Positions 35,448-44,032 of a stretch of 64,000 nucleotides of DNA are shown piece after piece (within the stretch, counting starts at the first letter, position 1; every line of letters starts with the position of its first letter). Origin of the DNA: Pseudomonas sp. UBA5706 (GTDB lineage Bacteria; Pseudomonadota; Gammaproteobacteria; Pseudomonadales; Pseudomonadaceae); assembly GCF_002419965.1 (NCBI RefSeq), contig NZ_DIHC01000060.1:1-64000 (forward strand), read 5' to 3'. Position numbers and translations under genes: made by a program. Below the pieces are notes generated by a model. The model searched no databases, was not told where the DNA came from, and saw only the letters and a list, made by a program, of their open reading frames with translations.

Positions 35448-35534
35448 GCGTCGGCGACTGAACCCGGCCCGTGCCGCCAGCTCCGCCCGCCACTGAACCC
35501 GTCGATGCCGCGTCGTACGGCTATCCGGGCGTAA

Positions 35535-36449
35535 TCAGCGGGTTTCCCCCACGCGCTGCTGCCGTCGAAACTGCCCCGGCGGGACGCCGTGAGCCTTGCG
35601 AAACCGACGTGAGAAATAGGCCTCGTCGGTAAAGCCGCAGAGCTCGGCAATGTGACTCAGCGACTTGCTGCCGTTCATCAAATGCGTTCGCGCCAGTCGC
35701 ATGCGTCGCTCCAGCACCAGCTCGGAAAACGTGCTGCCGGTTTCCTTGCGCAGCAGGTGGGTCAGGTAGTTGGGTGAAAGAAACGCCGCTGCCGCCGCAT
35801 CGGTCAAGGTCATGGCCGGATCGCCGATGTGCTCGCGAATGTAGACCATCACCCGCCCCATCGCGTCGCGCCGCCCTCGCCGCTCGGCTCTATTGGTCGA
35901 CAGCGCCAGCAACTGGGGCTCGAACAGATTGCAGACGTTGCCAATCAGCTGCAGCAGGTAGCCGCGCAGCATTGACCCTGAGCCCAGTTGCCGGTGCTGA
36001 TCGGCTTCACGCATCCGGGTCAGCAGCATGGATATTTGTGCGAAGTCCGCATCGCCGAGGGTGTAGTCCAGATGCTCCTGGAAACGAAACGGGGCCAGCT
36101 CCGGGGCCTCGTTCAACGGTACGTCTTCCAGGTCCATCGGGTCGCATTCCAGGTGCTGCAAGAGAAATTCCTGCGAGAAGTTGATCAACACGAAGTTGCC
36201 GTCGTGCGGATGGGGAATCACGTGCAGGCGATGAGGCAGGATGAAGGCCAGTGTATTGCGCGGAAACGGTCGGATGGCGCCACCGATATGCTGCACGGTG
36301 TCGCCGCCGAGGTTGATCTGGATCTGGAAATATTCGTGGCGATGGGGAGCGGTCAACGCCGCACGTGCAGACTTGTCGCGGATATAGAAATCCATGCGGT
36401 CGCTGCGTTGCTGCATGCCATAGGTCTGGATGCGGGACGGATTGGCCAT
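35535..36449 (-). CDS. AraC-family transcriptional regulator
   Basis: 304-residue regulator. An N-terminal cupin-like ligand domain (HRHEYFQIQINLGG, AFILPHRLHVIPH near residues 37-85) is followed by a C-terminal double helix-turn-helix (about 200-300: LTDAAAAAFLSPNYLTHLLRK and SHIAELCGFTDEAYFSRRFRKAHG). It is the last gene of a run on the minus strand behind three catabolic enzymes, so it is their probable regulator, co-transcribed or with its own promoter in the 77-bp gap. Ligand unknown, likely the acid degraded by that set. Confidence 0.88.
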   Translation of the reverse strand: MANPSRIQTYGMQQRSDRMDFYIRDKSARAALTAPHRHEYFQIQINLGGDTVQHIGGAIRPFPRNTLAFILPHRLHVIPHPHDGNFVLINFSQEFLLQHLECDPMDLEDVPLNEAPELAPFRFQEHLDYTLGDADFAQISMLLTRMREADQHRQLGSGSMLRGYLLQLIGNVCNLFEPQLLALSTNRAERRGRRDAMGRVMVYIREHIGDPAMTLTDAAAAAFLSPNYLTHLLRKETGSTFSELVLERRMRLARTHLMNGSKSLSHIAELCGFTDEAYFSRRFRKAHGVPPGQFRRQQRVGETR

Positions 36450-36526
36450 CGCTGAGGCACCTGAAATCACCGGGTTCGGACCGCCGCATGTTAGGACACA
36501 CGCGGCAACCGGACCAAACGATTCGC

Positions 36527-37216
36527 TTAGTCGATCGTAACGGTCAGTTCCGCCAGCCCTTCGATACCGGCAGTGATTACGTCGCCGCGCTTAAGCGACC
36601 CCACACCGGCCGGGGTACCGGTATAGATAAGGTCCCCGGCCTTCACGCCGACCGACTGCGAGAGGTAGGCAATCACATCCCTGACCGCCCAGATCTGGTC
36701 AGCCAGATCGCCGCGCTGGCGGGCTTGTGCGTTGACGTCGAGCCAGATGGCGCCGCTCTCCGGGTGGCCGACCTTGCTCACCGGCAGCAATGCAGTGGCG
36801 GGCGCAGAGGCGTCGAACGCCTTGGCCCACTCCCAGGGACGCCCCATCTTCTTGGCCTGCGCCTGCAGGTCGCGACGGGTAAGGTCCAGACCGACGCCAT
36901 AGCCCCAGACATGGCTCAGGGCGTCTTGCGGATCGATATTTACGCCGTCCTTGCCAATGGCAACCACCAGCTCGACCTCATGGTGCAGATCCTCGGTCAG
37001 CGGCGGGTAAGGAATGCTGCCTTCGGCCGGAACCACGGCATCTGCCGGCTTGGCAAAGAAAAAAGGCGGCTCGCGATCAGGGTCATGGCCCATTTCGCGG
37101 GCGTGCTCGGAGTAATTGCGACCGACGCAGAACACGCGGCGGATTGGGAAACGGCTGGAAGTGTCCACCACCGCCAGCGATGGCGTGGCCACAGGTTCAA
37201 TGACGAATTCGCTCAT
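36527..37216 (-). CDS. Fumarylacetoacetate hydrolase family protein (fumarylpyruvate-hydrolase-like)
   Basis: 229-residue FAH-family enzyme that cleaves a C-C bond in a 2,4-diketo acid or similar, using one divalent metal. FPIRRVFCVGRNYSEHAREMG, PPFFFAKPADAVV, the metal-binding HHEVELVVAIG and DLIYTGTPAGVGSL are visible and resemble bacterial fumarylpyruvate hydrolases. The downstream of two in-frame ATGs (37216) is preferred because CGAGGAC sits seven nt before it. It is the third gene in a set with a 2-hydroxyacid dehydrogenase, an SDR and an AraC regulator, a grouping seen in sugar-acid and diketo-acid catabolism; the true substrate is not known. Confidence 0.85.
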   Translation of the reverse strand: MSEFVIEPVATPSLAVVDTSSRFPIRRVFCVGRNYSEHAREMGHDPDREPPFFFAKPADAVVPAEGSIPYPPLTEDLHHEVELVVAIGKDGVNIDPQDALSHVWGYGVGLDLTRRDLQAQAKKMGRPWEWAKAFDASAPATALLPVSKVGHPESGAIWLDVNAQARQRGDLADQIWAVRDVIAYLSQSVGVKAGDLIYTGTPAGVGSLKRGDVITAGIEGLAELTVTID

Positions 37217-37378
37217 GCTCATGTCCTCGAAAAGAAAATGCTCGACATGGACCCAGTGTGCCGACTGTGCAGCTGGCCGAGTTGGACAGATCCCTTGGGG
37301 TTTTGGACGGAACAACGGTCTCTGGTGGATGACTGGTCCGGGAGGGGTGCTCTGCATGGCCGATCATCCAGCCGTCGA

Positions 37379-38143
37379 TCAACCACGCCCCACGAACGGC
37401 ATGTTGCTGGCCATTACGGTCATGTTCAGCACATTGGCTGACAGCGGCAGGCTGGCCATATAGCTCACGGCGTCAGCCACGTGCTGCACGTTCATCGTCG
37501 GCTCGACCTGCAGTTGGCCACTGGGCTGCAACACGCCCTTGGTCATGCGATCGGTCATTTCGGTCAAGGCATTGCCGATGTCGATCTGCCCACAGGCGAT
37601 GTTGTACTGCCGGCCGTCCAGCGCCGTGCTTTTGGTCAGCCCCAACACCGCATGTTTGCTGGAGGTATAGGGTGCGCTGAACAGCCGCGGTGTATGGGCT
37701 GATATCGAGCCGTTGTTGATGATCCGCCCGCCCTGCGGCACTTGCCGGCGCATCAGGCCGAATGCAGCGCGCACGCAGAGGAACATGCCGGTGACGTTGG
37801 TATCGATCACGTTCTTCCACTGCTCGACCGACAATTCGTCCATCGGCACCGCAGGTGCCCCAATCCCGGCGTTGTTGAACGTCACGTCCAGACGACCGAA
37901 GGTGCTTTCGATGGCCGCGAACAACGCCTCGACGCTGGCCGCGTCACGCACATCGGTGGACACCGCCAACGCCTGTTGACCGGCTGCCTTGGCCTGTTCG
38001 GCCAGCGCCTTCAACGGCTCCAGGCGACGCCCGGCCAGGACCACGGCATAACCGTCCTTCAACAGTTGCAAGGCAACGGCACGACCGATGCCGCTGCCTG
38101 CCCCCGTTACCAGCGCGACTTTCAAGGAAGATGATGAAGACAT
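37379..38143 (-). CDS. Short-chain dehydrogenase/reductase (SDR)
   Basis: 254-residue classical SDR, cytoplasmic, NAD(P)-dependent. TGAGSGIG near residue 14 binds the dinucleotide, NNAGIG is near 91, the catalytic Ser is in NNGSISAH and the YxxxK pair reads YTSSK. The Arg-rich GRRLEPL loop after the second strand hints at NADP preference. It lies 62 nt after the 2-hydroxyacid dehydrogenase gene and 162 nt before the FAH-family gene on the same strand, so it is probably one step of the same degradation route. Confidence 0.88.
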   Translation of the reverse strand: MSSSSSLKVALVTGAGSGIGRAVALQLLKDGYAVVLAGRRLEPLKALAEQAKAAGQQALAVSTDVRDAASVEALFAAIESTFGRLDVTFNNAGIGAPAVPMDELSVEQWKNVIDTNVTGMFLCVRAAFGLMRRQVPQGGRIINNGSISAHTPRLFSAPYTSSKHAVLGLTKSTALDGRQYNIACGQIDIGNALTEMTDRMTKGVLQPSGQLQVEPTMNVQHVADAVSYMASLPLSANVLNMTVMASNMPFVGRG

Positions 38144-38205
38144 GAGCGATTCCTTATTTTTGTATGAGGGGTTGGAGAGAAAAAATCCGGCTTTTTTCAA
38201 AAAAC

Positions 38206-39141
38206 CTAACCGCGCACAGGCGTCAGCACCGGCTTACCGGCATAAAACGCCAACAGGTTATCGGCCACCTTCTGCACCGTGGCACGCGAGGCTTCCGGCG
38301 ACAGGCCCGCCAAGTGCGGCGTCAGAACCACGTTATGCAAGGTTTTCAGCGCATCCGGCACCTGCGGTTCATCGTCGAACACATCCAGCGCGGCACCCGC
38401 CAGACGCCCGTGCTGCAAGGCATCGACCAACGCATCAGTGTCCACCACGCTGGCCCGCGCGATGTTCACCAGAAAGCCTTCAGGCCCCAGCGCTTCGATG
38501 GCCGCCTTGTCGATCAAATGGCGAGTTCCGCCGCCGCCGGGTGTGGCCACGATCAGAAAATCGGATTCTGTTGCCAGTGCCAACGGTGTCGCGAAATAAC
38601 TGAAATCGACATCGTCACGTCGAGAACGGCTGTGATAGCTCACCTGCATATCGAAGCCTAGCGCACGCTTGGCGATTGCCATGCCCACCGCGCCAAGCCC
38701 CAGAATGCCGATGCGCTTATTGGCAAACGATGGCCGCGTTACCTTGCGCCACTCGCTGCGCCGCACCGAGGCATCGGCCAGCGGGATGTCTCGCACCGCT
38801 GACAGCAGCAATGCCATTGCATGGTCGGCCACGCTCGGCGCATTGACCCCGGCGCCATTGGTCACGACGACACCCCGCGCCTCGGCGGCCGCCAAATCCA
38901 CCTGCTCATAGCCGGCACCTAGCACACAGACGATGCCGAGCCTGGGCAATGCCGCCATCTCGGCCGCCGAGATGCCAAGCGGTCCGCGCGTCAGCACCGC
39001 ATCGATCTCGGCACCCCGGGTCGCCACGGCCTCGGCTCGCATCGCTGGCGTTGGCGCCAATATCAGACGGAACCCGCTGTCCTCCAGAATGGGCAAGTAC
39101 TCGTTCACGTTTTCGACCAACACCAACACCGTCTTCGTCAT
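38206..39141 (-). CDS. D-isomer-specific 2-hydroxyacid dehydrogenase
   Basis: 311-residue NAD(P)-dependent dehydrogenase. The Rossmann motif GILGLGAVGMAIAKRA is near residue 146; the catalytic Arg is in NIARASVVD, the Glu in DDEPQVPD and the His in LTPHLAG, all in the usual order. Family members reduce glyoxylate, hydroxypyruvate or longer 2-oxo acids. As first gene of the minus-strand set with SDR, FAH-family and AraC genes it probably handles a 2-hydroxy or 2-oxo intermediate of their pathway. Its 5' side faces a 326-bp gap shared with the divergent glycerophosphodiesterase gene; that gap shows only a short 7-bp hairpin (39349-39371). Confidence 0.88.
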   Translation of the reverse strand: MTKTVLVLVENVNEYLPILEDSGFRLILAPTPAMRAEAVATRGAEIDAVLTRGPLGISAAEMAALPRLGIVCVLGAGYEQVDLAAAEARGVVVTNGAGVNAPSVADHAMALLLSAVRDIPLADASVRRSEWRKVTRPSFANKRIGILGLGAVGMAIAKRALGFDMQVSYHSRSRRDDVDFSYFATPLALATESDFLIVATPGGGGTRHLIDKAAIEALGPEGFLVNIARASVVDTDALVDALQHGRLAGAALDVFDDEPQVPDALKTLHNVVLTPHLAGLSPEASRATVQKVADNLLAFYAGKPVLTPVRG

Positions 39142-39467
39142 ATTCGCTCCGTCGCGCAACATTCGATGGCACAGACAGTAGCGCGAGTTAGAGCGGTTGT
39201 GGAGCGGCCTTGCGATCTAACGTCATAAAACTTCATGAAACTGTCGCCCTGCGCCCAGACTCGTCGCAATGGCTCAACGCCGGATTGACCAGAGGTTCAG
39301 GACGACAGGTGTTTTCCCGCTGCGACAGCCAGGTTGCCCGCACGCCCGATACCTGTTTATGGTCACAGGTATGCGCCAGGATACGCAGCAGCGACCGCTG
39401 ACTGAGTGCGCAGCGGCGAGACACGTCGCTTCATGAATGAATCATGCCTATAAGGAACGTCATCACC

Positions 39468-40610
39468 ATGCTCAAAGGGTTCTCTCGAACGTTGCTTTCC
39501 AGAACATTGCTCAGCTGCGCGCTGGCCGGGATCATGTTGTCGTCGGGAGCCGCCCTGGCCGCCGCCGAACCTGGCAAGGCATTGGCCGCCAAGATTGGTG
39601 TGCCGTGGCCAGCGGTGATCGCTCACCGGGGCGCGTCATTCAACGCGCCGGAGGAAACCGTACCGTCCTACACCCTGGCCCGCGAGCTGGGCGCGGACTA
39701 TCTGGAGATGGACATCCAGCGGACCAAGGACGGGGTACTCATCGCTCTGCATGACGATACGCTGGAGCGCACGACCAACATCGCCGAGGTTTATCCGAAT
39801 CGCGTCAAAGACCCGCTGAGCAGTTTCACGCTGGAAGAAATCAAGCGCCTGGATGCCGGCTCATGGTTCAACAAAGCGCACCCGGACCGTGCCCGCGCCA
39901 GCTACGCAGGGTTGAAAATTCTGACCCTGGACGAAGTGATCGATATCGCCGAGGGCGGGAAGAATAAGCCGGGGCTGTACATCGAGACCAAGGTGCCCGC
40001 GCAGTTTCCGGGCATCGAAGAGGATCTCAAGAAAAAACTCGAACAACGCAGCTGGCTGAGCCAGCGTCCTGCGGCCGGGAAAGGACATGTGAATGTGGCG
40101 CACACGTCGGGTCGCGTTGTGCTGCAAACGTTCGAGAAGACAAGCCTGGAACTGTTGCAAAAAGCGATGCCGCAAACGCCCAAGGTGTTGTTGCTGTGGT
40201 TGGGTGACGGCTCCATTCAAGCGGCGTCCGACACGACCTTCAAGGAGTCGGGTGCGAAGGACAAGGCCAGTTTCTACGCCACTCAGCAAGTGAAATCCAA
40301 AGAAGAGTTCGCCGCATGGATGGACTGGGCCAAAGCCCACGGCGCCATTGGCACAGGCCCGGCATCGGCGCTGAAGAACGGTGGCGACCAAAGCTACATG
40401 GATCTGGTGCAGCCATGGATGAACCAGATGGCCCACGACCGCGGCCTGATCATCCACCCGTACACCGTAGACGATGCGGTGGACTTCCAGGCGATCAGCG
40501 CACGCGGGGTCGACGGGTTCTTCACCAACCGGGCCGCCGAACTGCTGAAATTCTACGGCAGGCCTTCGAAGGAGAGCATCGAGTCGATCCTCAAGCGCAT
40601 CGGGTACTGA
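39468..40610 (+). CDS. glpQ: Periplasmic glycerophosphodiester phosphodiesterase
   Basis: 380-residue secreted enzyme that hydrolyses glycerophosphodiesters to glycerol-3-phosphate and alcohol. The Sec signal peptide occupies about residues 1-32 (ending GAALAAAEP). The GDPD catalytic motifs are clear: VIAHRGASFNAPEET with the catalytic His, LEMDIQRTKDG with metal ligands, and LHDDTLERTT with the second His. The ATG at 39468 is preferred over 39444 because AAGGA precedes it and the shorter form gives a normal signal peptide. It appears monocistronic and convergent with pyrF. Confidence 0.88.
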   Translation: MLKGFSRTLLSRTLLSCALAGIMLSSGAALAAAEPGKALAAKIGVPWPAVIAHRGASFNAPEETVPSYTLARELGADYLEMDIQRTKDGVLIALHDDTLERTTNIAEVYPNRVKDPLSSFTLEEIKRLDAGSWFNKAHPDRARASYAGLKILTLDEVIDIAEGGKNKPGLYIETKVPAQFPGIEEDLKKKLEQRSWLSQRPAAGKGHVNVAHTSGRVVLQTFEKTSLELLQKAMPQTPKVLLLWLGDGSIQAASDTTFKESGAKDKASFYATQQVKSKEEFAAWMDWAKAHGAIGTGPASALKNGGDQSYMDLVQPWMNQMAHDRGLIIHPYTVDDAVDFQAISARGVDGFFTNRAAELLKFYGRPSKESIESILKRIGY

Positions 40611-40640
40611 ACCTTACATGATTCAGTCATGATCAAGCAG

Positions 40641-40666
40641 GTGCCGGCTTGCGGGTGAGCCGGCAC
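40641..40666. terminator. Hairpin between glpQ and pyrF
   Basis: Perfect 9-nt arms GTGCCGGCT (40641-40649) and 40658-40666 around an 8-nt loop. It lies between convergent genes and has no T-run. The sequence resembles the REP core (CCGGCTTGCgGG), so it may be a degenerate REP. Confidence 0.45.
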
Positions 40667-40722
40667 GCCAACCTGTAGCGACCCGGCAAACGGACTGCAA
40701 CAGGGCATGCCTGATCCGCTGG

Positions 40723-41421
40723 TTACGCCAGCTCGGCCACCACCGCTGCCAAGGCATTCGCCGGATCGGTGGCCTGGCTGATCGGGCGACCGATGACCAA
40801 GTAGTCGGAGCCTGCATCCAGTGCCTGACGCGGGGTCAGGATGCGGCGTTGGTCGTCCTGTGCACTGCCGGCCGGGCGGATTCCGGGAGTCACCAGTTGC
40901 AATGACGGGTGGGCGGTTTTCAGGGCCTGCGCTTCCAGCGCCGAACACACCAAACCGTCCATGCCGGCCTTTTGGGCCAATGCCGCCAGGCGCAGCACCT
41001 GCTCTTGCGGCTCGATGTCCAGACCGATGGCCGCCAGGTCTTCACGCTCCATGCTCGTCAGCACGGTTACACCGATCAACAAAGGTTTTGCACCCGTACG
41101 TTGATCGAGCACGTCGCGGCAGGCCGCCATCATGCGCAGGCCGCCTGAGCAATGCACGTTGACCATCCACACGCCCATTTCGGCCGCAGCCTTGACCGCC
41201 ATGGCCGTGGTGTTGGGAATGTCGTGAAATTTGAGGTCCAGGAACACGTCGAAGCCCTTGTCGTTCAGGGTTTCGACGATGCCCGACGCGCTGCTGGTAA
41301 ACAACTCCTTGCCAACCTTGACCCGGCACAGTTTCGGGTCCAACTGGTCGGCCAGTTTCAACGCGGCTTCGCGGGTCGGGAAATCCAGGGCGACGATGAT
41401 GGGGGTCTGGCAGGCGGACAT
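40723..41421 (-). CDS. pyrF: Orotidine 5'-phosphate decarboxylase
   Basis: Last step of UMP synthesis: decarboxylates OMP. The 232-residue product has the TIM-barrel signature VALDFPT at the N-terminus, KVGKELF, the catalytic DLKFHDIPNT (Asp-x-Lys-x-x-Asp) near residue 59, TPGIRP near 182 and the phosphate-binding YLVIGRPIS near the C-terminus. Length is normal. A good start at 41421 follows a GAACCCGC region, with the frame extending further upstream without family sequence. Confidence 0.96.
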   Translation of the reverse strand: MSACQTPIIVALDFPTREAALKLADQLDPKLCRVKVGKELFTSSASGIVETLNDKGFDVFLDLKFHDIPNTTAMAVKAAAEMGVWMVNVHCSGGLRMMAACRDVLDQRTGAKPLLIGVTVLTSMEREDLAAIGLDIEPQEQVLRLAALAQKAGMDGLVCSALEAQALKTAHPSLQLVTPGIRPAGSAQDDQRRILTPRQALDAGSDYLVIGRPISQATDPANALAAVVAELA

Positions 41422-41607
41422 GAGCGGGTTCTCTGGCAAGTCGAAATCGGCGCGCATTGTAGCTGAACATCCTGCGGGACGGGACCCGATGATCGGCAAA
41501 CGCTGCAAACCACCGTTACCCCCACATCAATCAATCGGCATCTCCTACAATTGAACCACTGGGCAGCGGCGCTGCTCAAAGCGGTATCACAATAAGGAGA
41601 GAGCCTC

Positions 41608-41775
41608 ATGCCCTGGTACGCCTGGTTGATTCTGGTTATTGCAATCGGCTCGATCGTCGGCGGTTTGCTGATGCTTAAGGATTCAGCGAAAAAACTGCCC
41701 CTGACCGATGAACAGCTCAAGCGCGTTCACGAGCGCAACGCGCAAATGGATGCCAAGGAAGCACGCGACCGCTAG
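41608..41775 (+). CDS. DUF2897-type small membrane protein
   Basis: 55-residue protein: one membrane helix (about residues 4-22, AWLILVIAIGSIVGGLLML) and a charged cytoplasmic tail rich in Lys/Glu/Arg (TDEQLKRVHERNAQMDAKEARDR at the end). The layout matches the DUF2897 family of pseudomonads, where the gene also lies near pyrF; I rely on memory for the family name. AAGGAGAGAG eight nt before the ATG is a strong ribosome-binding site. Function unknown. Confidence 0.8.
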   Translation: MPWYAWLILVIAIGSIVGGLLMLKDSAKKLPLTDEQLKRVHERNAQMDAKEARDR

Positions 41776-41822
41776 CCCCCCGGGCGGTGGAGGGTCATCG
41801 CCCGCTTGCCGTGCACTCCCCG

Positions 41823-42674
41823 CTACTGGCCCTTATCGCTGGCTTGATCACCCTTACCTGTTTGGCCCCACGCCACGGCGTGATGGCTGGCCGGGGGTGT
41901 CACGGCAATTCGGAACGGTTGGAATATCTTAAACATCTGCCCGTTTTCCCGCAGTTGCCGGAGCAACTCGCTGAATTTCTCCCCGCTGATCGGGGCGTTA
42001 GGTCGCAGCAAGGCATAGTGCCGATACACCTGATCCACGCGATTGGAGACCAGTAACTGATCGCCGTCCTGCGGATTGGCCGCCATGAACGTGCTCAGGT
42101 AGGAGCGCGTCACCAACGCAATGTCCGCCCGGTCACGCAGGATCATCAGCAAGTTGCTGTCGTGGGAATAAGTCAGTGTGGCGTTGTAGCGCTGCGATAG
42201 AAACTTGGGGTCGGGGTTGAACCGGGCGAAGGCGTAATGGTAGCCGCTGAACAATGCCAGGCGCTTGCCATTGAGGTCATCGAAATAACTTTGCGTACGC
42301 CCCGTTACGCGATGGGCGACAAAAACCTCGGCGTCCTCCAGCCCCATGTCGACGTCTTCATGGGGGATGTCTTTCCAGCCCCACGCCGGGTTCTCGAAAA
42401 TTGCCATGTCGAACCGTTGCTGCTGGAAATCGCGAAAACGACGGGGAATCGAGGTCGGTACCATTTCAAAACGATAATCGCTCTGCATGGCGTTCAGTGC
42501 GCTGATCATCTGCGGCAGCAGCCCGGTGTCTTCGCCGCGTTCAGGGCGAATCGTATAGGGCGGGAAATGCGCCGCGCCAATGCGCACGATCTGCGCGGCA
42601 CCCGCCTCCCAGGCCCAAAGCGGGGCCGTTGCCAACAGCAGCGTTTTCAAAGCCATCCGCACCGGCGTAGACAT
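41823..42674 (-). CDS. Periplasmic solute-binding protein (SBP_bac_3-like)
   Basis: 283-residue protein with a Sec signal peptide (residues 1-27, ending WEAGAA) and a family-3 binding fold: VRIGAAHFPPYTIRPERGEDTGLLPQMISAL is the standard opening, and QQRFDMAIFENPAW and DRADIALVTRSYL come from the second lobe. No permease or ATPase gene lies next to it, so it is either an orphan binding protein or a sensor-like protein of the kind fused elsewhere to cyclases. The ATG at 42674 is used; a TTG one codon upstream is less likely. Ligand unknown. Confidence 0.82.
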   Translation of the reverse strand: MSTPVRMALKTLLLATAPLWAWEAGAAQIVRIGAAHFPPYTIRPERGEDTGLLPQMISALNAMQSDYRFEMVPTSIPRRFRDFQQQRFDMAIFENPAWGWKDIPHEDVDMGLEDAEVFVAHRVTGRTQSYFDDLNGKRLALFSGYHYAFARFNPDPKFLSQRYNATLTYSHDSNLLMILRDRADIALVTRSYLSTFMAANPQDGDQLLVSNRVDQVYRHYALLRPNAPISGEKFSELLRQLRENGQMFKIFQPFRIAVTPPASHHAVAWGQTGKGDQASDKGQ

Positions 42675-42811
42675 CAAGACAAAGCACCTCTGGCGAATCG
42701 CAATACGCGTAAACTATGCGTTCGCGAACAATTAGACAACGGTCGAACGAATACAAGCCGGGTTCATTTTTCGTCCGACCGATCAGGCAAGGCACTTGCG
42801 GCGCAATTTAT

Positions 42812-42842
42812 GCCGAGCGCTCAAACCAAGCAAGCGCTCGGC
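42812..42842. repeat. Perfect 10-bp hairpin in a divergent intergenic region
   Basis: Arms GCCGAGCGCT (42812-42821) and 42833-42842 enclose an 11-nt loop. It sits in the 314-bp gap between the divergent binding-protein and exonuclease genes. It could be a structured leader or an operator; nothing else is seen in the gap. Confidence 0.4.
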
Positions 42843-42988
42843 CTGTATTTGCCTGCTTAACCGAAAAAAATCCTCGCCCACGGCAAACAATCTCCCCTCG
42901 GGCGAGTCCCACCCCATGAGCCCTGTGCGACAGCCAGGTTGGACTACGCTGCATGACGGTGCCACGGATTAGGGAACGGGAGCGAGCA

Positions 42989-43531
42989 ATGCCCCATTGG
43001 CTGGTGTTAGATCTGGAGGCCACCACCGAAGAGGGCGGATGGCCTGTGGCAGAGATGGAAATCATTGAAATTGGCGCCTGTGTGGTCAATTCCGCCGGAC
43101 GCGAGATCGACCATTTCGAACGTTTCGTGCGACCGGCACGCAGACCTCAGCTGACCTCGTTCTGCCGGGAGCTGACCCACATACAACAGGCTCAGATCGA
43201 TACGGCCTCGGTCTTGACCACGATATGGCCGCAATTCGAACGGTGGATGAGCCATCATCGCACCCGATTGGTGGGCTGGGTCAGTTGGGGCGACTACGAC
43301 CGCGAGCAACTGGCGTTGCAGTGGCAGCAACAGCAACTGACCAGCGAGTTGAGCGCGCTGCCGCATATCAACCTCAAGCAACGCTTCGCCCAGGCGCGTC
43401 AGTTGCAAAAACCCTGCGGATTGAACGCCGCGCTGCAACTGGCAGGCATGCACTTTAACGGTCAGCAACACCGCGCCCTGAGCGATGCGCGAAACACTGC
43501 ACGGCTGCTGCCATTGGTGATTCCGTCCTGA
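42989..43531 (+). CDS. DEDDh-family 3'-5' exonuclease (KapD-like)
   Basis: 180-residue RNase T/DnaQ-fold exonuclease. ExoI motif LDLEAT (two metal-binding acidic residues, about residues 8-10), ExoII region around WVSWGDYDREQL (about 98) and ExoIII HRALSDARNTA (His and Asp, about 160-165) give the DEDDh set. It resembles KapD/3'-exoribonuclease-like stand-alone proteins. Start at 42989, where GGGAACGGGAGC precedes the ATG. Substrate (RNA, DNA or small oligonucleotides) is not determinable. It lies 88 nt before ppnP. Confidence 0.85.
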   Translation: MPHWLVLDLEATTEEGGWPVAEMEIIEIGACVVNSAGREIDHFERFVRPARRPQLTSFCRELTHIQQAQIDTASVLTTIWPQFERWMSHHRTRLVGWVSWGDYDREQLALQWQQQQLTSELSALPHINLKQRFAQARQLQKPCGLNAALQLAGMHFNGQQHRALSDARNTARLLPLVIPS

Positions 43532-43619
43532 CGTGACGCATTTATAAAAGCGGATGACGGCCTTTTGTACGTTGGGCATACTATCCGGCCCTTTTCGGCC
43601 CTTTCCAAGGAGATCAGCC

Positions 43620-43907
43620 ATGTTCAAGGTCAACGAGTATTTCGACGGCACCGTCAAGTCCATCGCCTTTCAACAAGCCGACGGTGCAGCCACCATCGGC
43701 GTCATGGCTCCAGGAAAATACAACTTCGGCACGGATCTTCGTGAAATCATGCACGTCCTCTCCGGCTCACTGAAGGTGCGGCTTCCCGGCAGCGAAGTGT
43801 GGGAAACCTTTGGCGCGGGCGAGCAGTTCCGGATTGCGGCCAACAGCAAATTCGACCTGGAAGTCAGCGTCGAAACCGCCTACCTGTGTGAATACCGCAA
43901 GGACTGA
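43620..43907 (+). CDS. ppnP: Pyrimidine/purine nucleoside phosphorylase
   Basis: 95-residue cupin-type enzyme that phosphorolyses a broad set of nucleosides to base and ribose-1-phosphate. The sequence matches PpnP (formerly UPF0345) throughout: MFKVNEYFDGTVKSIAF, ATIGVMAPGKYNFGT, REIMHVLSGSLKVRLPG and a C-terminal VETAYLCEYRKD. A strong AAGGAG precedes the ATG. It is followed 10 nt later by an intrinsic terminator. Confidence 0.95.
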   Translation: MFKVNEYFDGTVKSIAFQQADGAATIGVMAPGKYNFGTDLREIMHVLSGSLKVRLPGSEVWETFGAGEQFRIAANSKFDLEVSVETAYLCEYRKD

Positions 43908-43917
43908 TCCATGGATG

Positions 43918-43942
43918 AAGCGGCGCCAAGGGCGCCGCTTTT
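43918..43942 (+). terminator. Intrinsic terminator after ppnP
   Basis: Ten-bp stem AAGCGGCGCC (43918-43927) with 43931-43940, AAG loop, followed by TT and CGTTT. A single REP-like half (GGCAAGCCGGGTCGCTAC) lies further downstream at about 44020. Confidence 0.8.
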
Positions 43943-44032
43943 CGTTTATGGGATGAACACTTGCCAGCGCTGCCCTCAAGCAGTGCCGCTTATCGCCAAC
44001 CGTGATATCGCGACGGCTGGCAAGCCGGGTCG

